Positions 49,101-59,071 of a stretch of DNA of 64,000 nt are shown one piece after another. The position numbers and the translations under genes are program-made. Origin of the DNA: Linepithema humile (Eukaryota > Arthropoda > Insecta > Hymenoptera > Formicidae); contig NC_090131.1 in assembly GCF_040581485.1 (NCBI RefSeq), positions 19,418,532-19,482,531 on the forward strand, written 5' to 3'. The notes under the pieces were generated by a model, which was given only the letters and a program-made list of their open reading frames with translations, did no database searches and was not told where the DNA came from. Each line of letters opens with the position of its first letter. The stretch's first letter is position 1.

Positions 49101-51216
49101 ATGCGTTTTATTTTTGCAACTTTACCACCGCCGTAAAACCGGGTCAACGAGAAGCTGCGCAAATTTTAGAGTTAATATATCTCAAATAAAAGTATAATAT
49201 GATAATTCGATGTCTCTACTACGCGAATTTTCGAATTACACCGCAACAAATATCAACGAATAATGTTATACGACTACGCGTAGATATTCCGGATATCTAT
49301 TTCGCATAAAAATATAATACGGTCTTAATAACATAATGATATTAATGTATCGTATTACCATACAATATTAATAACATAAAATGTGTGATATGATCTGCAT
49401 ATGAAATTTGCAATAATGCTGGCCGATGCCGAGGAAAAAAAATATTCGTGCGGTGGAAGGTATTAAAAATTCATTGCCTCATAATTCCGCATTACGCGGG
49501 ATTAAAATTCGTTTTTTGTCACGCTCGGTATCGCGATATGGAGCAGCCATAAAGCACATACAGAAAACTATGTCGCGCCGCTCGTTGCAAAAGGTAATGA
49601 CATTTTTATTGCGTTTCGCGGCAAACAGTTTCCGCGGATGTTGCAATACCGGCCGCTCGATTTACGCGCTATTAGCTCAAGTTCGATATCGCGCACTCGA
49701 TATTTCGTCGGTGGATTTGTGAATTCGGACATTTCCCTTTCTTTTTCTTGCTGCTCCCATCCCTTACGGATAAATGTTCTTTTTTCCGCAGAAAGTCTTT
49801 CGCGCGATATAATTGTAATATTGTTTTCCGTAAAATCTTGAATTCTGATTTCGACGGTGCAACGGGACACTCGTATCCTCGAGCTCGACTCTCGTCCGGC
49901 GGCCTCATAACTCAATAATCTCCGAGCAAACGCGGCTTCGTCATTAGTTATCTCGCTGGAAATCCGGGCTTAAAACTGTCGAGAGGTCGCAGCGATATCG
50001 CGGCCGATAACCGCGCGCCGTGCAAATACACTCCAAACGCGAAGCTGGCGGCACGAACGGCACGAACCCAACCGAAGTCACGGCCCTTCGTATTTCGATT
50101 AAATGTGATTTACCTACGAGCGTATATCGCGCGCCGCGAAATTAATACGTCCGGCGCGCGATCGGATTTTGTGCCGGCGGCGTTAAAAATTGAGTTTCCA
50201 TTGCGTGCGGCAATCGACGATTGCGCACGTTTGGAAAGGTAACTCGGCGCGTTTGGCCGGTCGGCTCGATCGATTGTTTCACTACACGCCTGCAATGCAT
50301 ACTGCAAGCATAGTAATTTAACCGGCTTACCAATTTTAATTTTAATTACTAGTTAATTACTGCCAGTTTAATTACTGTAGTCATTTATTATAACTATCAG
50401 CCATATAAACAAGGCTATTATTAGATATTGATTTCAAAATTTTATATTTAGAGAAAATACATTTATAAATTTTATTTTTTATTTTCAGAAAATTTCTAAA
50501 TTGTCAAAGTCGTTTTTCAAATAACAGCTCTTTAGAAGAAAATCATGTTATGCAATTTATAAATCTAACAAAATAAATAATTGCCGATAAGAAATTGTTT
50601 TACAAATTAACTTTGTAGATTACGCTCATAAAACAAAATAATGATAAATATTTGTCATCTGACGGTTAACGTCAGGTCATTACACGCTGAAAAAAATATT
50701 AGTTCGTAACTTGAAGCGTATCTTGAGTCCTTTGAAGGAAATTTCCTGTGCAGAGACGCGGCCCTTCGCTCGCCGTCTACAAATACGACGTCTTTAACAA
50801 CACTCTCGAGGGTAGTAAACGGAAGCGCGAATATTCAGTCGAGGCGAAAAGAAAGACAAGCATAGACAACATAAACGGAGATGCGTACTAAGCAAGCGAG
50901 CAAGATAAATCCAAATGAGAGATTGCGTTATATAGTTGTATCAGATATTTTTTTATTTTGTTAGATTATGAGCAATTAAATAAACACCGACTAAAAGTAT
51001 ATCAAAGTAGTTCAATTAAAATGAAAATAAAATAGAAATTCATTACATATAAATTTTTCAATTATAACAAGATTTCCAATGCAAAAAAATTAATATTAAA
51101 ATTAAGATCAAAATTTCGCTTTTGTGTAATAAAATAAAATAAATGAAATAAAATTATTATGGCTATCAATGAGCGACGTTTTCGTTTATATTTGGAGAAT
51201 ATTTTTCTCTAACCAG
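43101..51216. other. No confident gene
   Basis: GC-rich at 43.1-44.0 and 44.2-44.7 kb, where the longest frame of the window (231 codons, minus, 43114-43809) overlaps other open frames on both strands. AT-rich at 44.9-45.4 kb. GC-rich at 46.75-47.45, 48.1-48.5 and 49.6-50.3 kb. The only frame with balanced composition is the 61-codon one at 47448-47633. AT-rich from 50.3 to 51.2 kb. Confidence 0.55.
47448..47633 (-). CDS. Small open reading frame, 61 codons, unrecognised
   Basis: Seen: on the minus strand an ATG at 47633 in a favourable context (AAAAAATGATC) opens a 61-codon frame ending in TGA. Its residue composition is balanced and protein-like (for example KLFVVGNRDVQ, MYDYKELLALQRLF, SLSELRKIVG), unlike the Arg/Ser/Pro-rich frames that fill the GC patches. 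A donor-like GTTAAG occurs near its 3' end, so it could also be part of a spliced exon. No domain is recognised and no paralogue is visible in the window; a chance frame remains likely. Confidence 0.2.
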   Translation of the reverse strand: MIEGKLFVVGNRDVQVDSMSMYDYKELLALQRLFNKSNVEVYDSRSLSELRKIVGAKCASR

Positions 51217-51466
51217 GTGCGAACCGCACGAACCAAAGAAAGAAGTTAATGAGGGAAGCGAGCAGACAAATTGGTTATCTATCGGCCGCAGGAACATCGG
51301 TTTTTTTCCTCTCCTTCGCCATCGCACTGTTCGTAATGGAGGCCATTAAACGCACCACGCCAGCAACACGTGCTGCATCTCCAAGATTTTTCATCATGAG
51401 ACGCCGAGTCAATATGACGACGCCTATGTACGAACGTCGAAAGCTCAACGAAATGAAAAGCTCCAG
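51217..51466 (+). CDS. Weak candidate exon with one membrane-spanning segment
   Basis: Seen: a good acceptor (TTTTTCTCTAACCAG, ending at 51216) precedes a frame open for 82 codons, ending at a moderate donor (CTCCAG then GTAGTT). The predicted peptide starts with basic residues, contains a hydrophobic run (TSVFFLSFAIALFVMEAI) and ends with Arg/Lys-rich sequence. An in-frame ATG lies at 51249. Against it: the opposite strand is open over the same bases (about 69 codons from 51484 to 51275, also with a hydrophobic character), so the open frames may both be accidental and strand is uncertain. No family is recognised. Confidence 0.25.
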
Positions 51467-51469
51467 GTA

Positions 51470-53200
51470 GTTATGGAAGCCCATTAAAATGTAATTGCGC
51501 TCTTACATAAATTTAAGATTATTTTTAGTTTAATATTAATTTCTTTTAATGCGATATTCATCGCTGTATGTTAAGTATTTCTCGCGTAATTGGTTAATTG
51601 CGAATATATTATAAATATTACGAATAGATATATTATCTGATCCATTTCTCCTCCTTCGCCCTCGGGTAATTGCCCGTAATCGACAATGAATCATATCAAA
51701 TTACTCTGCAAAATAGCTTTTAATTCATGAGTTTCGCGTTTCCTAGATAATGAGTTTCACGTTACTTTTGCCTTGCAACTCACGAGAGGATTTATTCGCG
51801 AAACAACGACGGGGTGTGGCGGAGGTAGTCTCATCGATCGCAAAACCGTAGAGTGCACGGCCGAAAACATTGGGAATGCGTTTCGCGAACCCGGAAACTA
51901 TTCACATTCGGAATAACAGCGATTTATATCGACTGAATCTCTTTGTCTGTAACGATAGCGATTCACTGAGCAGCGCGACCCTTTTCTACGATTGAACGGA
52001 TTTATTTTTCGGAAGTGGTCTGTAAAAATTACTCTGTCGTTTTTCGGGGCCATGCTCAATCAAAAAATAAATATATCCAAATTTAATGGTAACTCGAAGG
52101 AAATTTAGATCCATACGTACACATACGACTACAAATTACTACAAAATAAAATTATTTTTACAGTCACTCAGGCAACTTTAACGTTTTTTATAACTACTAA
52201 ATTTCACGGTAATTGGACTTTTATAGTTCTCAAATGTTCGAGATATCTGGCGAATTCAAAATAACCTCAACCTCGCTGCATCATTTCGGCGAAATAAATG
52301 CATCCTGCTGAGTCATTGGCTAGATTGTCGGCGTGCTTTGCGCCAATTTCCTTTTTATCCTTGAATACTCGACAATCGATGCGCGCTCGCGTCGCAGTAA
52401 TTATGCACTCGGCAGTAACGACAGGCCGCCCCGTGTTGAGCAGTAATTCGCGTTGATGTAACGGCCGAATAAATTCGAATAAAGTTCTGGCCGCCGTTCA
52501 AAAATAGACACTGATTTATGCGCCGAACGGCATATTATTACGCGAGACATAGCGGGCCGCTGCTACGCGTACGAGACAATTTCACGTCGGTGCCAATTCG
52601 CAGTCCGCCAGCGTGTAGTCGCTCTTAAAACCTGTGATCGATCGCGCGTTGCGAGTGCAGCGTTCAGATAAAAAATTATTTCCTCTTTACGCAAGAATTG
52701 CACGCGAAATATCGCATTCTGTAACCTCAGCTACTTTATTTCCTCCAGAAATGTATTGATGTGTGTATACAAAAATGCTAATGTTTATCACGTATATTTG
52801 CGGAATAATTTATACGCTTTTGTTACGGCTTTTCCTCACATCTCATTGTTATATTTCATTGTCTCTCGCCGTACACCATGTGCCAAAGAACTTGGCAACA
52901 CGATGTACCTCAAAGCATCACGGTGTATTTCTCTCAGATAAGATCAACGATGTGATTTATCGCGAGGCGACCACTCATGGGTTAATAACGTCGTCTGCGA
53001 CGAAGACGGACTCGCAGTCACGGTTATGAACGTGTCACGCTCTCGAAAAATCTCGAAGAATTCGCCACCGTCACCCGACTTCCATATAACTGTGATTTAC
53101 ATTTCGCTTAACGAAGATCGATGCGAACCAAGAACGAGGAACATATTCATTCATGTCGTTTAGCACAATTCAGACGTGAAATAAGTTAATTCTTATATAA
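51470..53200. other. No supported gene
   Basis: AT-rich at 51.5-51.75 kb and 52.0-52.25 kb, CpG-rich at 51.78-52.0 and 52.3-52.7 kb. Nothing protein-like and no repeat structure seen. Confidence 0.6.
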
Positions 53201-53661
53201 AGGGTGTCTCACATTGAGCACACCATACGGTAATGACACATTCATGACATTATTTCGAGATGAAAGTCTTAATATCAAAATGTCGAGATTATAATAGTTT
53301 TCAAATGTGAAGCATTTATAGGTTTTAAATAGAAAGCAATCAAGTTGTTCCAAATTCGCGCGCTCAGACATGATACATCGCGTGGAAATGAGGGTACCTT
53401 CACATATCAATTTGTTTTTAAATACAGATACAACTTTACATACAATAAAAAAATAAAAACAGATCAATATCTGAAGATATCTTCATTATTGTGCGATATA
53501 CCATATCTGAGCGTGCAAATTTAGAACGACTTGATTGATCAACTTTTAATGCTTGCTATTTAATAATTATTATAGCCTCAACATTTTGATATTAGATTTT
53601 CATGTCAAAATAATCTCAGGAATGTGCCATTATCATATGATGTACTCGATACGGGACACCC
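53201..53661. mobile_element. Fold-back (MITE-like) element with long terminal inverted arms
   Basis: Seen: the left end AGGGTGTC at 53201 is the reverse complement of GACACCCT ending at 53661. The two arms (about 53201-53393 and 53480-53661) align over nearly their full length when one is reversed, with shared blocks such as AATATCAAAATGT, CAATCAAGT and CGCTCAGA, at roughly 75-80% by eye. The loop is about 85 nt, AT-rich, and non-coding. There is no transposase frame, so the element would be non-autonomous. Flanks are TATAA on the left and GTACATA on the right; a TA target duplication is possible but not proven. The divergence of the arms suggests an old insertion. It sits about 350 nt from arm A of the inverted gene duplication. 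Confidence 0.75.
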
Positions 53662-53733
53662 TGTACATACCTAGTAAGAATATAAATTAATAATTCCGCG
53701 AAATAAATTAATTATATAAAATGTTCCCAAATT

Positions 53734-53763
53734 AAAAATTGCCAACTAAAAAAGGCAATTTTT
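53734..53763. repeat. 10-bp hairpin next to the fold-back element
   Basis: Seen: AAAAATTGCC (53734-53743) and GGCAATTTTT (53754-53763) flank a 10-nt A-rich loop, about 70 nt right of the fold-back element. The T-run end resembles a polymerase III stop, but no A/B boxes were seen. Confidence 0.6.
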
Positions 53764-54354
53764 CATTTCAAAACGTGCAAAGGAGGCCCGGTAAATGTGG
53801 AGTTGAGAATACGTCGTATATAACAATTATGGCCTAATTTATTTAATTTAAAATAAAGTAAATAAGTCAAAATTAATTATTAAGGGAAAAAATTAAAGCT
53901 TAATTTAGTTTTCCAAAAAAAAATATTCTGGATTATAGAAATTATATAGATCCAAGTTTCAGATATATTGCCATTTGTTCTCAGTTTTGTAACAACTTTG
54001 TCTGTTGTAATTAATATTTCATCGTAATAACGAGAAATACCGAAATAATCGCATCAACGGATAAATGTAACAAACTTTACTTTACAAGCTCTATGTACGT
54101 ATCTTTTCATACATACATAATAAAGATGAATAATTACATATATTTTAGAATTAAATATTCGCATTGATCTACCTGTAACCCATCCATTATAAAGCAATGG
54201 ATTTATACAATCTTGTAGCTATTTATATGATATTCTTACATATTTTTTAACTGTTTTAATCTTGTTTAAAGTCGGCAGTACATATGACATCTAATATAAT
54301 GTTCGCAAATCCGTTGTACCTTATTATTAAATAATAAAAATAATTAAAACTTAC

Positions 54355-54396
54355 CGGCACACGATGCGCAACAGCGGAGTTGGAAACTACGTTGAT
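54355..54396 (-). CDS. Candidate exon 2 (42-nt microexon) of the small duplicated gene, copy A
   Basis: Seen: the segment lies between an acceptor (ATTTTACAG then ATCAAC) and a donor (GTGCCG then GTAAGT) on the minus strand. It is exactly 14 codons, INVVSNSAVAHRVP, in phase with exon 1 across a 249-nt intron. The inverted copy B differs at only 3 of 42 positions, and all three are third-position synonymous changes (Ile ATC/ATT, Val GTT/GTC, Asn AAC/AAT), while the flanking intronic DNA of the two copies is far more diverged. This is the best evidence for coding constraint in the 54-56 kb region. Reading through the donor gives VSFNYFYY and a stop further on, so a retained-intron terminal exon is an alternative. 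No downstream exon could be assigned. Confidence 0.45.
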
Positions 54397-54645
54397 CTGT
54401 AAAATACAAATATATCATGATTACAGCAATGGCCAAAATAATTAAAATTTTTTAAAATAATTATTACATATTGAATTCTTTACTGATACATTTGATAGAA
54501 GAATTACAAGATTACTAAAGAAAAAAAAATTTTTACATAGATATTTGAAATAATTGTAAATATTAAATATGTTGAAAAATAGTTGCGTCGCAGGGATACG
54601 CAATTAATTATTTTATAAATAATAAGTAGTAAATAGATTACTCAC

Positions 54646-54762
54646 CTTAAGGTTATTCCGCCGATGCCCGATGCCCCCTGGGCCTCCTCCTCCTCTCAGC
54701 GGTCCATTGATGGTTGCTTTTCCATGGCACAATACGACGCAATTTACGATAGCGCGATATTT
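54646..54762 (-). CDS. Candidate exon 1 of a small duplicated gene, copy A
   Basis: Seen: this minus-strand segment is open for 39 codons, from a Lys codon at 54762 to a Lys codon at 54646, and is followed by a strong donor (CTTAAG then GTGAGTAA). Recognisable pieces of the peptide are KYRAIV, then LCH, then ATINGPLR, a Gly-rich run GGGGPGGIG and RRNNLK. The same frame is kept in the inverted copy B, where KYRAIV is encoded with only synonymous changes. An in-frame TAG lies about 13 nt upstream and there is no in-frame ATG, so the true 5' boundary is unknown: an upstream exon may supply the start, or the segment is not translated in this frame. A second conserved feature is a tiny frame, ATG at about 54723 to a TGA nine codons later, which also exists in copy B. 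I do not recognise the protein. The frame is supported by paralogue comparison rather than by a known family. Confidence 0.4.
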
Positions 54763-55316
54763 TGTACGACACTAACCGTTTTACCGACACGGACTTTATC
54801 ATATTAAGACAAAGGAAAAACTCGAGACGTACGAAATCGCAAGGATCCGTTCGACATTCGCCGCGTTCGGAGCAGACAACAAAATGGCAAAGGGAAATCG
54901 TGCGGAAAATTGCACGGTTAATTTTGTGTTCCATTTATTGTGGATATGGTAAATCTAAAGTATTTTTGTAAGCTTTTCGTGCTTTTCGAATATAAAAAAT
55001 AAGATACATCTACGTTTCGGAGCGGCTAAAGTGTTTTATAATCTCATACTAAATGAATAAAATGTACACGTTATAATAAGACGTATATTCATGCGGAATA
55101 AAATATCTAAGTAACTTATTACGCGTGCTAATGAATCATACGTACAGTAAATCGACAATTATTTGCAGAAAATGATTTAAGAAGCTGATAATATAAAACG
55201 CGCGAGCGGATTTCTACTGCCGTCTACTCTCTTCGAGTGCCGCCTTGCGTATGGTAAGGTAATAGCGCTCAGAAGATGGCAGGACAAATACCGCGCACGC
55301 GATGTGTACGCCGTGT

Positions 55317-55338
55317 AGAGAGAGAGAGAGAGAGAGAG
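55317..55338 (+). repeat. (AG)11 microsatellite in the spacer of the inverted duplication
   Basis: Seen: 11 AG units about 75 nt upstream of the CRE-like and TATA-like sites. Known: GA repeats are bound by GAGA-type factors in insects and are common at promoters. The link to copy B is inference from position. Confidence 0.95.
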
Positions 55339-55410
55339 TCACGAAAAAAATGTAAACACCGACGTCGTGAGCTAGTACCGAACATATTTCGCGGAACTGT
55401 GATATTTTGA

Positions 55411-55432
55411 TGACGTCACGGCCTATATATAA
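55411..55432 (+). promoter_or_regulatory. CRE-like site followed by TATA-like box upstream of copy B
   Basis: Seen: a perfect TGACGTCA palindrome at 55411-55418 is followed six bases later by TATATATAA at 55424-55432, about 25-30 nt before the start of the homology shared with copy A. An (AG)11 tract lies about 75 nt further upstream. Known: TGACGTCA is the consensus for CREB/ATF-type bZIP factors, and TATA boxes sit about 30 nt upstream of transcription starts. Inference: a core promoter firing rightwards into copy B. The region upstream of copy A does not show the same pair. Confidence 0.4.
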
Positions 55433-55456
55433 GATTGTTGACGCGTTACCAAACGT

Positions 55457-56297
55457 TCCGTGTCGTTATTACACTTAAAATCACGAAGTATCGCGCGATC
55501 GTAATAAATCTTGGTTTCACAAGTATTGCGTTGTGCCATGAAGCAACCATCGATGGACCATTAAGAGAAGAAATAGGTCCAGGAGGCATCGGACGCCAGA
55601 GGAATAACTTTAAGTAATTGACCATTTATTTAAAATTAACAATTTTAGAGATATACTAATTATTTATCCCCGCAACGCAAATATTATCAATATATTTAAT
55701 ATTTATAATTATTTCCAATATTTATATGAAAATTGTACTTTTTTCAGTATAATTATGTACTCCTTCTATCAAATATCTACTTGAGTAAAAAAGTCAATAC
55801 GTTTAATAATTATTTTTTTTTATATTTTAATTATTTTTACTATTGCTATATAATTATAATATATTTTTATTTTATAGATTAACGTAGTCTCCAATTCCGC
55901 TGTTGCGCATCGTGTGCCGATGAGTTTCAGTTATCTTTATCTTATTTAATAATAAAACAACAACGGATCTGTGAACATTATATTAGATATACTACATACT
56001 GTCATCTTAAAAACATTAAAATAATAAATTTAAGAGTATGCAAGAATATCATATAATAGATACGAAATTTCATAGATCCATTGCCTTAAAATGGGTGGAC
56101 TACGACAAATTAATGCAAATATTTAACCATTACATGGAATATGTATTTATATTTATTGTATATTTGTAGAATATATTTGTATTTATTGTACATATGCGCG
56201 CATTTGTAAAAATGCATGCACAAAGCTTAAAGCTCGTTACATCTATCCATCGATAGATTATTATTTCAGTATCTTGTTATGTGGAATATTAATTAAA
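55457..56297 (+). repeat. Inverted duplication, arm B
   Basis: Seen: the plus-strand partner of 54008-54793, slightly longer through indels, with about 660 nt of unrelated spacer between the arms. It contains the splice-defective gene copy. Shared blocks outside the exons include CCGCAACGCAA-like intron sequence, AACATTATATTAGATAT, GCAAGAATATCATATAAT and GGAATATTAATTA near its end. The arm polarity makes the two copies divergently oriented from a common centre. Confidence 0.7.
55486..55919 (+). pseudogene. Inverted, splice-defective copy B of the small gene
   Basis: Seen: this is the plus-strand counterpart of copy A. Its exon-1-like part (55486-55614) keeps KYRAIV, LCH, ATIDGPLR, GPGGIG and RRNN-like residues (here RQRNNFK). 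Where copy A has AAG followed by GTGAGT, copy B has AAG followed directly by TAATTG, so the donor is lost and the frame stops at 55615-55617. The intron-like part is 55615-55877, with an acceptor (TTTATAG) still present. The exon-2-like part is 55878-55919 and encodes the same 14 residues. Its donor has changed from GTAAGT to ATGAGT, so the frame would read on as MSFSYLYLI and stop. Losing both donors while keeping near-perfect exon-2 codons suggests recent decay of a formerly functional copy. Alternative: copy B is expressed unspliced as a short open frame with a hydrophobic segment (INLGFTSIALCH) and no ATG. Upstream lie CRE-like and TATA-like boxes. Confidence 0.45.
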
Positions 56298-57410
56298 TAC
56301 TAAATTAACCAGATTAAAAGATTTTTATCAGATTTATTATAATTATTCCTGTCGCTATCTTGTTATTATAATAAAATATTAAAAATACAGCTAACCAAGC
56401 TATACCAAGTCGCTAAAATTTTATAGGACAAGCATAATTTAAAAATAAATAGCAAATATTTTACGCAGTATATTTCGTAGATAAAATAAAATAACAAAAT
56501 TTATGCGTTTATTACCACACGCGCGTGACCCATCAGTTACATTAAAAAGAAACCTGCCAGTTTTATAGTTGAAAAAGTACATTGTATTATATTACACAAT
56601 TGACACAATTGACTTCATATCAGAACCATATTTCCAATCCATAATTTATTATTACTGTATAATCTCAATTGTAAAATGTATGCAGATAGTGGTACTAGAC
56701 AGAGAAGTCGATAAGCATTCCATGAAAAATATTAGAATAGCCGCTCGCAGCCTTCTTTCTGATGTCTACCATTTATGGTCACGCAAATCGTGCTCGTCGA
56801 GAAAGCATAGAGCCATTAACGAGAGAAACACGTTAAAACGGACCGTTTACGCACCAATACAAAACAGAGAAAACATGACAGAGCGATACGCGCCGTAAAC
56901 ATACGCAACGAATGCGCGCCGTGCACAAATGCGGCCGTGGAAACGTGATACATCGAATCATGCGTGGGCGAAATAGCGAAATCCTCACGCGCTCTATCGT
57001 CTCCGTTTCTTTCTCAGCGCACCTGCTTTTACTCCCGCGCGCGCGGTGGGAGCCTTTCCGTCATCCTTATAATCCTAATCGAATCCAAACGCCCGTCGCA
57101 GCCGACTGAAATTTGCAATTCACCGCTGATCTCTCGGTTCAGAGACCGCGACTGCAGTCCGAATGACAATTCGAGCGCGACCGGATACACGGTTCGTCCA
57201 TGCCGCGGTAGGCAGCTCGGGCCTCGAGGACGAAGGACGCGCGGCGTCGGGTCGCTGCGCGATGCAAATCGCTGATTACAAATTAAAATCGGCCTCCGGC
57301 TCGAACTCGAAGGCGACGCAAGTGGAGCGAAGGGGGTGCCTATTTCATTTTAGAAAATTTAAATTCAAATCCGGCAAAATGCACAGAATGCCACGTCCGA
57401 CGCGCCGTTA

Positions 57411-57438
57411 TACATACATACATACATACATACATACA

Positions 57439-57472
<34 letters not shown>
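57411..57472 (+). repeat. Compound (TACA)n(TA)n microsatellite
   Basis: Seen: about seven TACA units followed, after ATGCA, by about 15 TA units. Confidence 0.95.
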
Positions 57473-57476
<4 letters not shown>

Positions 57477-58055
57477 ACTCATATATAAATATATAGACGG
57501 GTTACGTACATAGATTCGGTGGCGTGTCGCTGGCAGTGTTGCGGCGCACGACTGCGGAAAAAATCATAAAATACGCGGAATGCAAAATGCAAATGCCGCG
57601 CGATGTTCATGAAAATGGGCAAAAAGAAAGAAAACGTGCACGAGATGTATATCCTGCGCAAAACGCGCGATGTGTCGCATCAAAGATTCGTGGCCGCGGT
57701 TGTTCTCTAGTTATATCCCTTCTTTCTATTACTTGTTATTTTTGTTTCTACGCTAATAATAAACGCACGCCCGCGCGCGTCTATGTAAGCGATTATGCGA
57801 TTAGATTATACGTGCGTCCGATAACCGGATCTAGATTTCATTAGCATGAAGAGTCCCTTCCCTGCATACCGATGCGGATTCTGTCGTTTGCAGGTTAATG
57901 CGACCACAAGGGCTAAACGACGAACCATGCGACGTATTTTTCCACCGAAAAAAATAATGCAAAAATATACTCGAATGTGAAATGCGCCTCGATCTAATTG
58001 CTTAATTAACAACACATCACTAGAGAACAAAGTAACGACGCGTACCCTTTCGTAT

Positions 58056-58300
58056 CAAAATTATCACAATGCAACTTCGTCAAAATCACAATGTTGCAAT
58101 TCTGCCAAAGTTTATATCGTCCTAATTTTGTGCGAATTATAACGTTGTAACTTTGCAGCCGAAGTTATATATCATGCCTCCTCAGAGTTAAATGCAGCTT
58201 TTGTCGAAATAACATGGTTGTAATTTTAACACGAACGAAATTCCGTGCCTCCGGGACGCCGTAAGTCTGTCAAAATTACAACACTAACAACAAGAGCCAA
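58056..58300 (+). repeat. Degenerate tandem array
   Basis: Seen: about five diverged units, each beginning with a form of TCAAAATTACAAnGTTGnAA, then a GAAGTTATAT-like block, with a TGCCTCC-like tail in the better-preserved units (CATGCCTCCTCAG, CGTGCCTCCGGGACG). Unit length varies from about 25 to 70 nt through deletions. No frame is conserved over the array. An old minisatellite in non-coding DNA is the simplest reading. Confidence 0.6.
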
Positions 58301-58587
58301 GTTCCGCAATCCTATATTACGACGTGCTCGCGGAGACAAGCGCTTCCATCATCGGATGCATCATCCGGATCGGTATGACGTGTTTTCGCAGGAACGCGGC
58401 ATTGTTCCGAGGAATTTGAAACACGCGACGGCCCTGTAGTTGCAGTCGCGGCGAGTGGAAAGTGACTTATCGTGTCGGGCGATCGTGAAAACGCCGTGCG
58501 GAAGTACGTAACGCGCGGAACGTACGGCCGGTACCGAGCACATCGGCCAGATCCGAGGTCTAATGGAGCTTCCGCGTTGGAATCGCG

Positions 58588-58665
58588 CCGCGGCTGACAT
58601 AGCACGTGACAGCCGGCGTCATTTAAAGCGTTTCGCCGTGTCGCGTTTAAATTCGACGAGGCGTG
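58588..58665 (+). repeat. Diverged direct repeat, copy 1 (58.6/59.07 kb)
   Basis: Seen: GGCTGACATAGCACGTGACAG, then CGTTTCGCCGTGTCGCGTTTA and TTCGACGAGGCG, aligning to 59072-59139. Contains CACGTGAC, an E-box-like site. Confidence 0.55.
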
Positions 58666-58815
58666 TACGATGAGACATTACATTAATTTGTACGCTGATT
58701 GCCTTTGCTAAATGATAATCGCAACAGTATTGATCTTTATCAGAATTTAACGTTGAAAAATTATTTTGTTGTAGTATTCTTTACGCTCAGTTCGAAAATT
58801 CTGTGAATATCTTTC

Positions 58816-58832
58816 TATATATATATATATAT
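58816..58832 (+). repeat. Short (TA)n microsatellite
   Basis: Seen: about eight TA units in AT-rich DNA. Confidence 0.85.
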
Positions 58833-59071
58833 AAACCTGACCAAAATTTTAAATACAAAAAAATATTTTTAATTTAGAATAATAACTTCATTATTATATA
58901 TGTATAAATAACATTATTATTAAATTATCGATGCGTTGACTTCGAAGACCGGTTATAAACGGAAGAGAATCAAGAGCGCGAACTTGTTTAATAACTCATT
59001 TATTTATTGCAATTATTCGCGAGGAGCCAGCTAAACCATAATGCGGTTTTCGCATTAAAATCGCTCCCGAG

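Larger units (their letters stand above)
54008..54793 (-). repeat. Inverted duplication, arm A
   Basis: Seen: read on the minus strand, this arm aligns to 55457-56297 on the plus strand. Homology starts at the shared TCCGTGTCG and runs through exon 1, the intron (shared CTTCTATCAAAT), exon 2 and about 350 nt beyond (shared GAACATTATATTAGAT, AGAATATCATATAA, GAAATATTAATTA-like ends). Non-exonic parts are clearly diverged with indels, while exon 2 is nearly identical. Inference: an old head-to-head segmental duplication, not a young transposon; no terminal inverted repeat or target-site duplication was seen at the outer ends. Confidence 0.7.
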
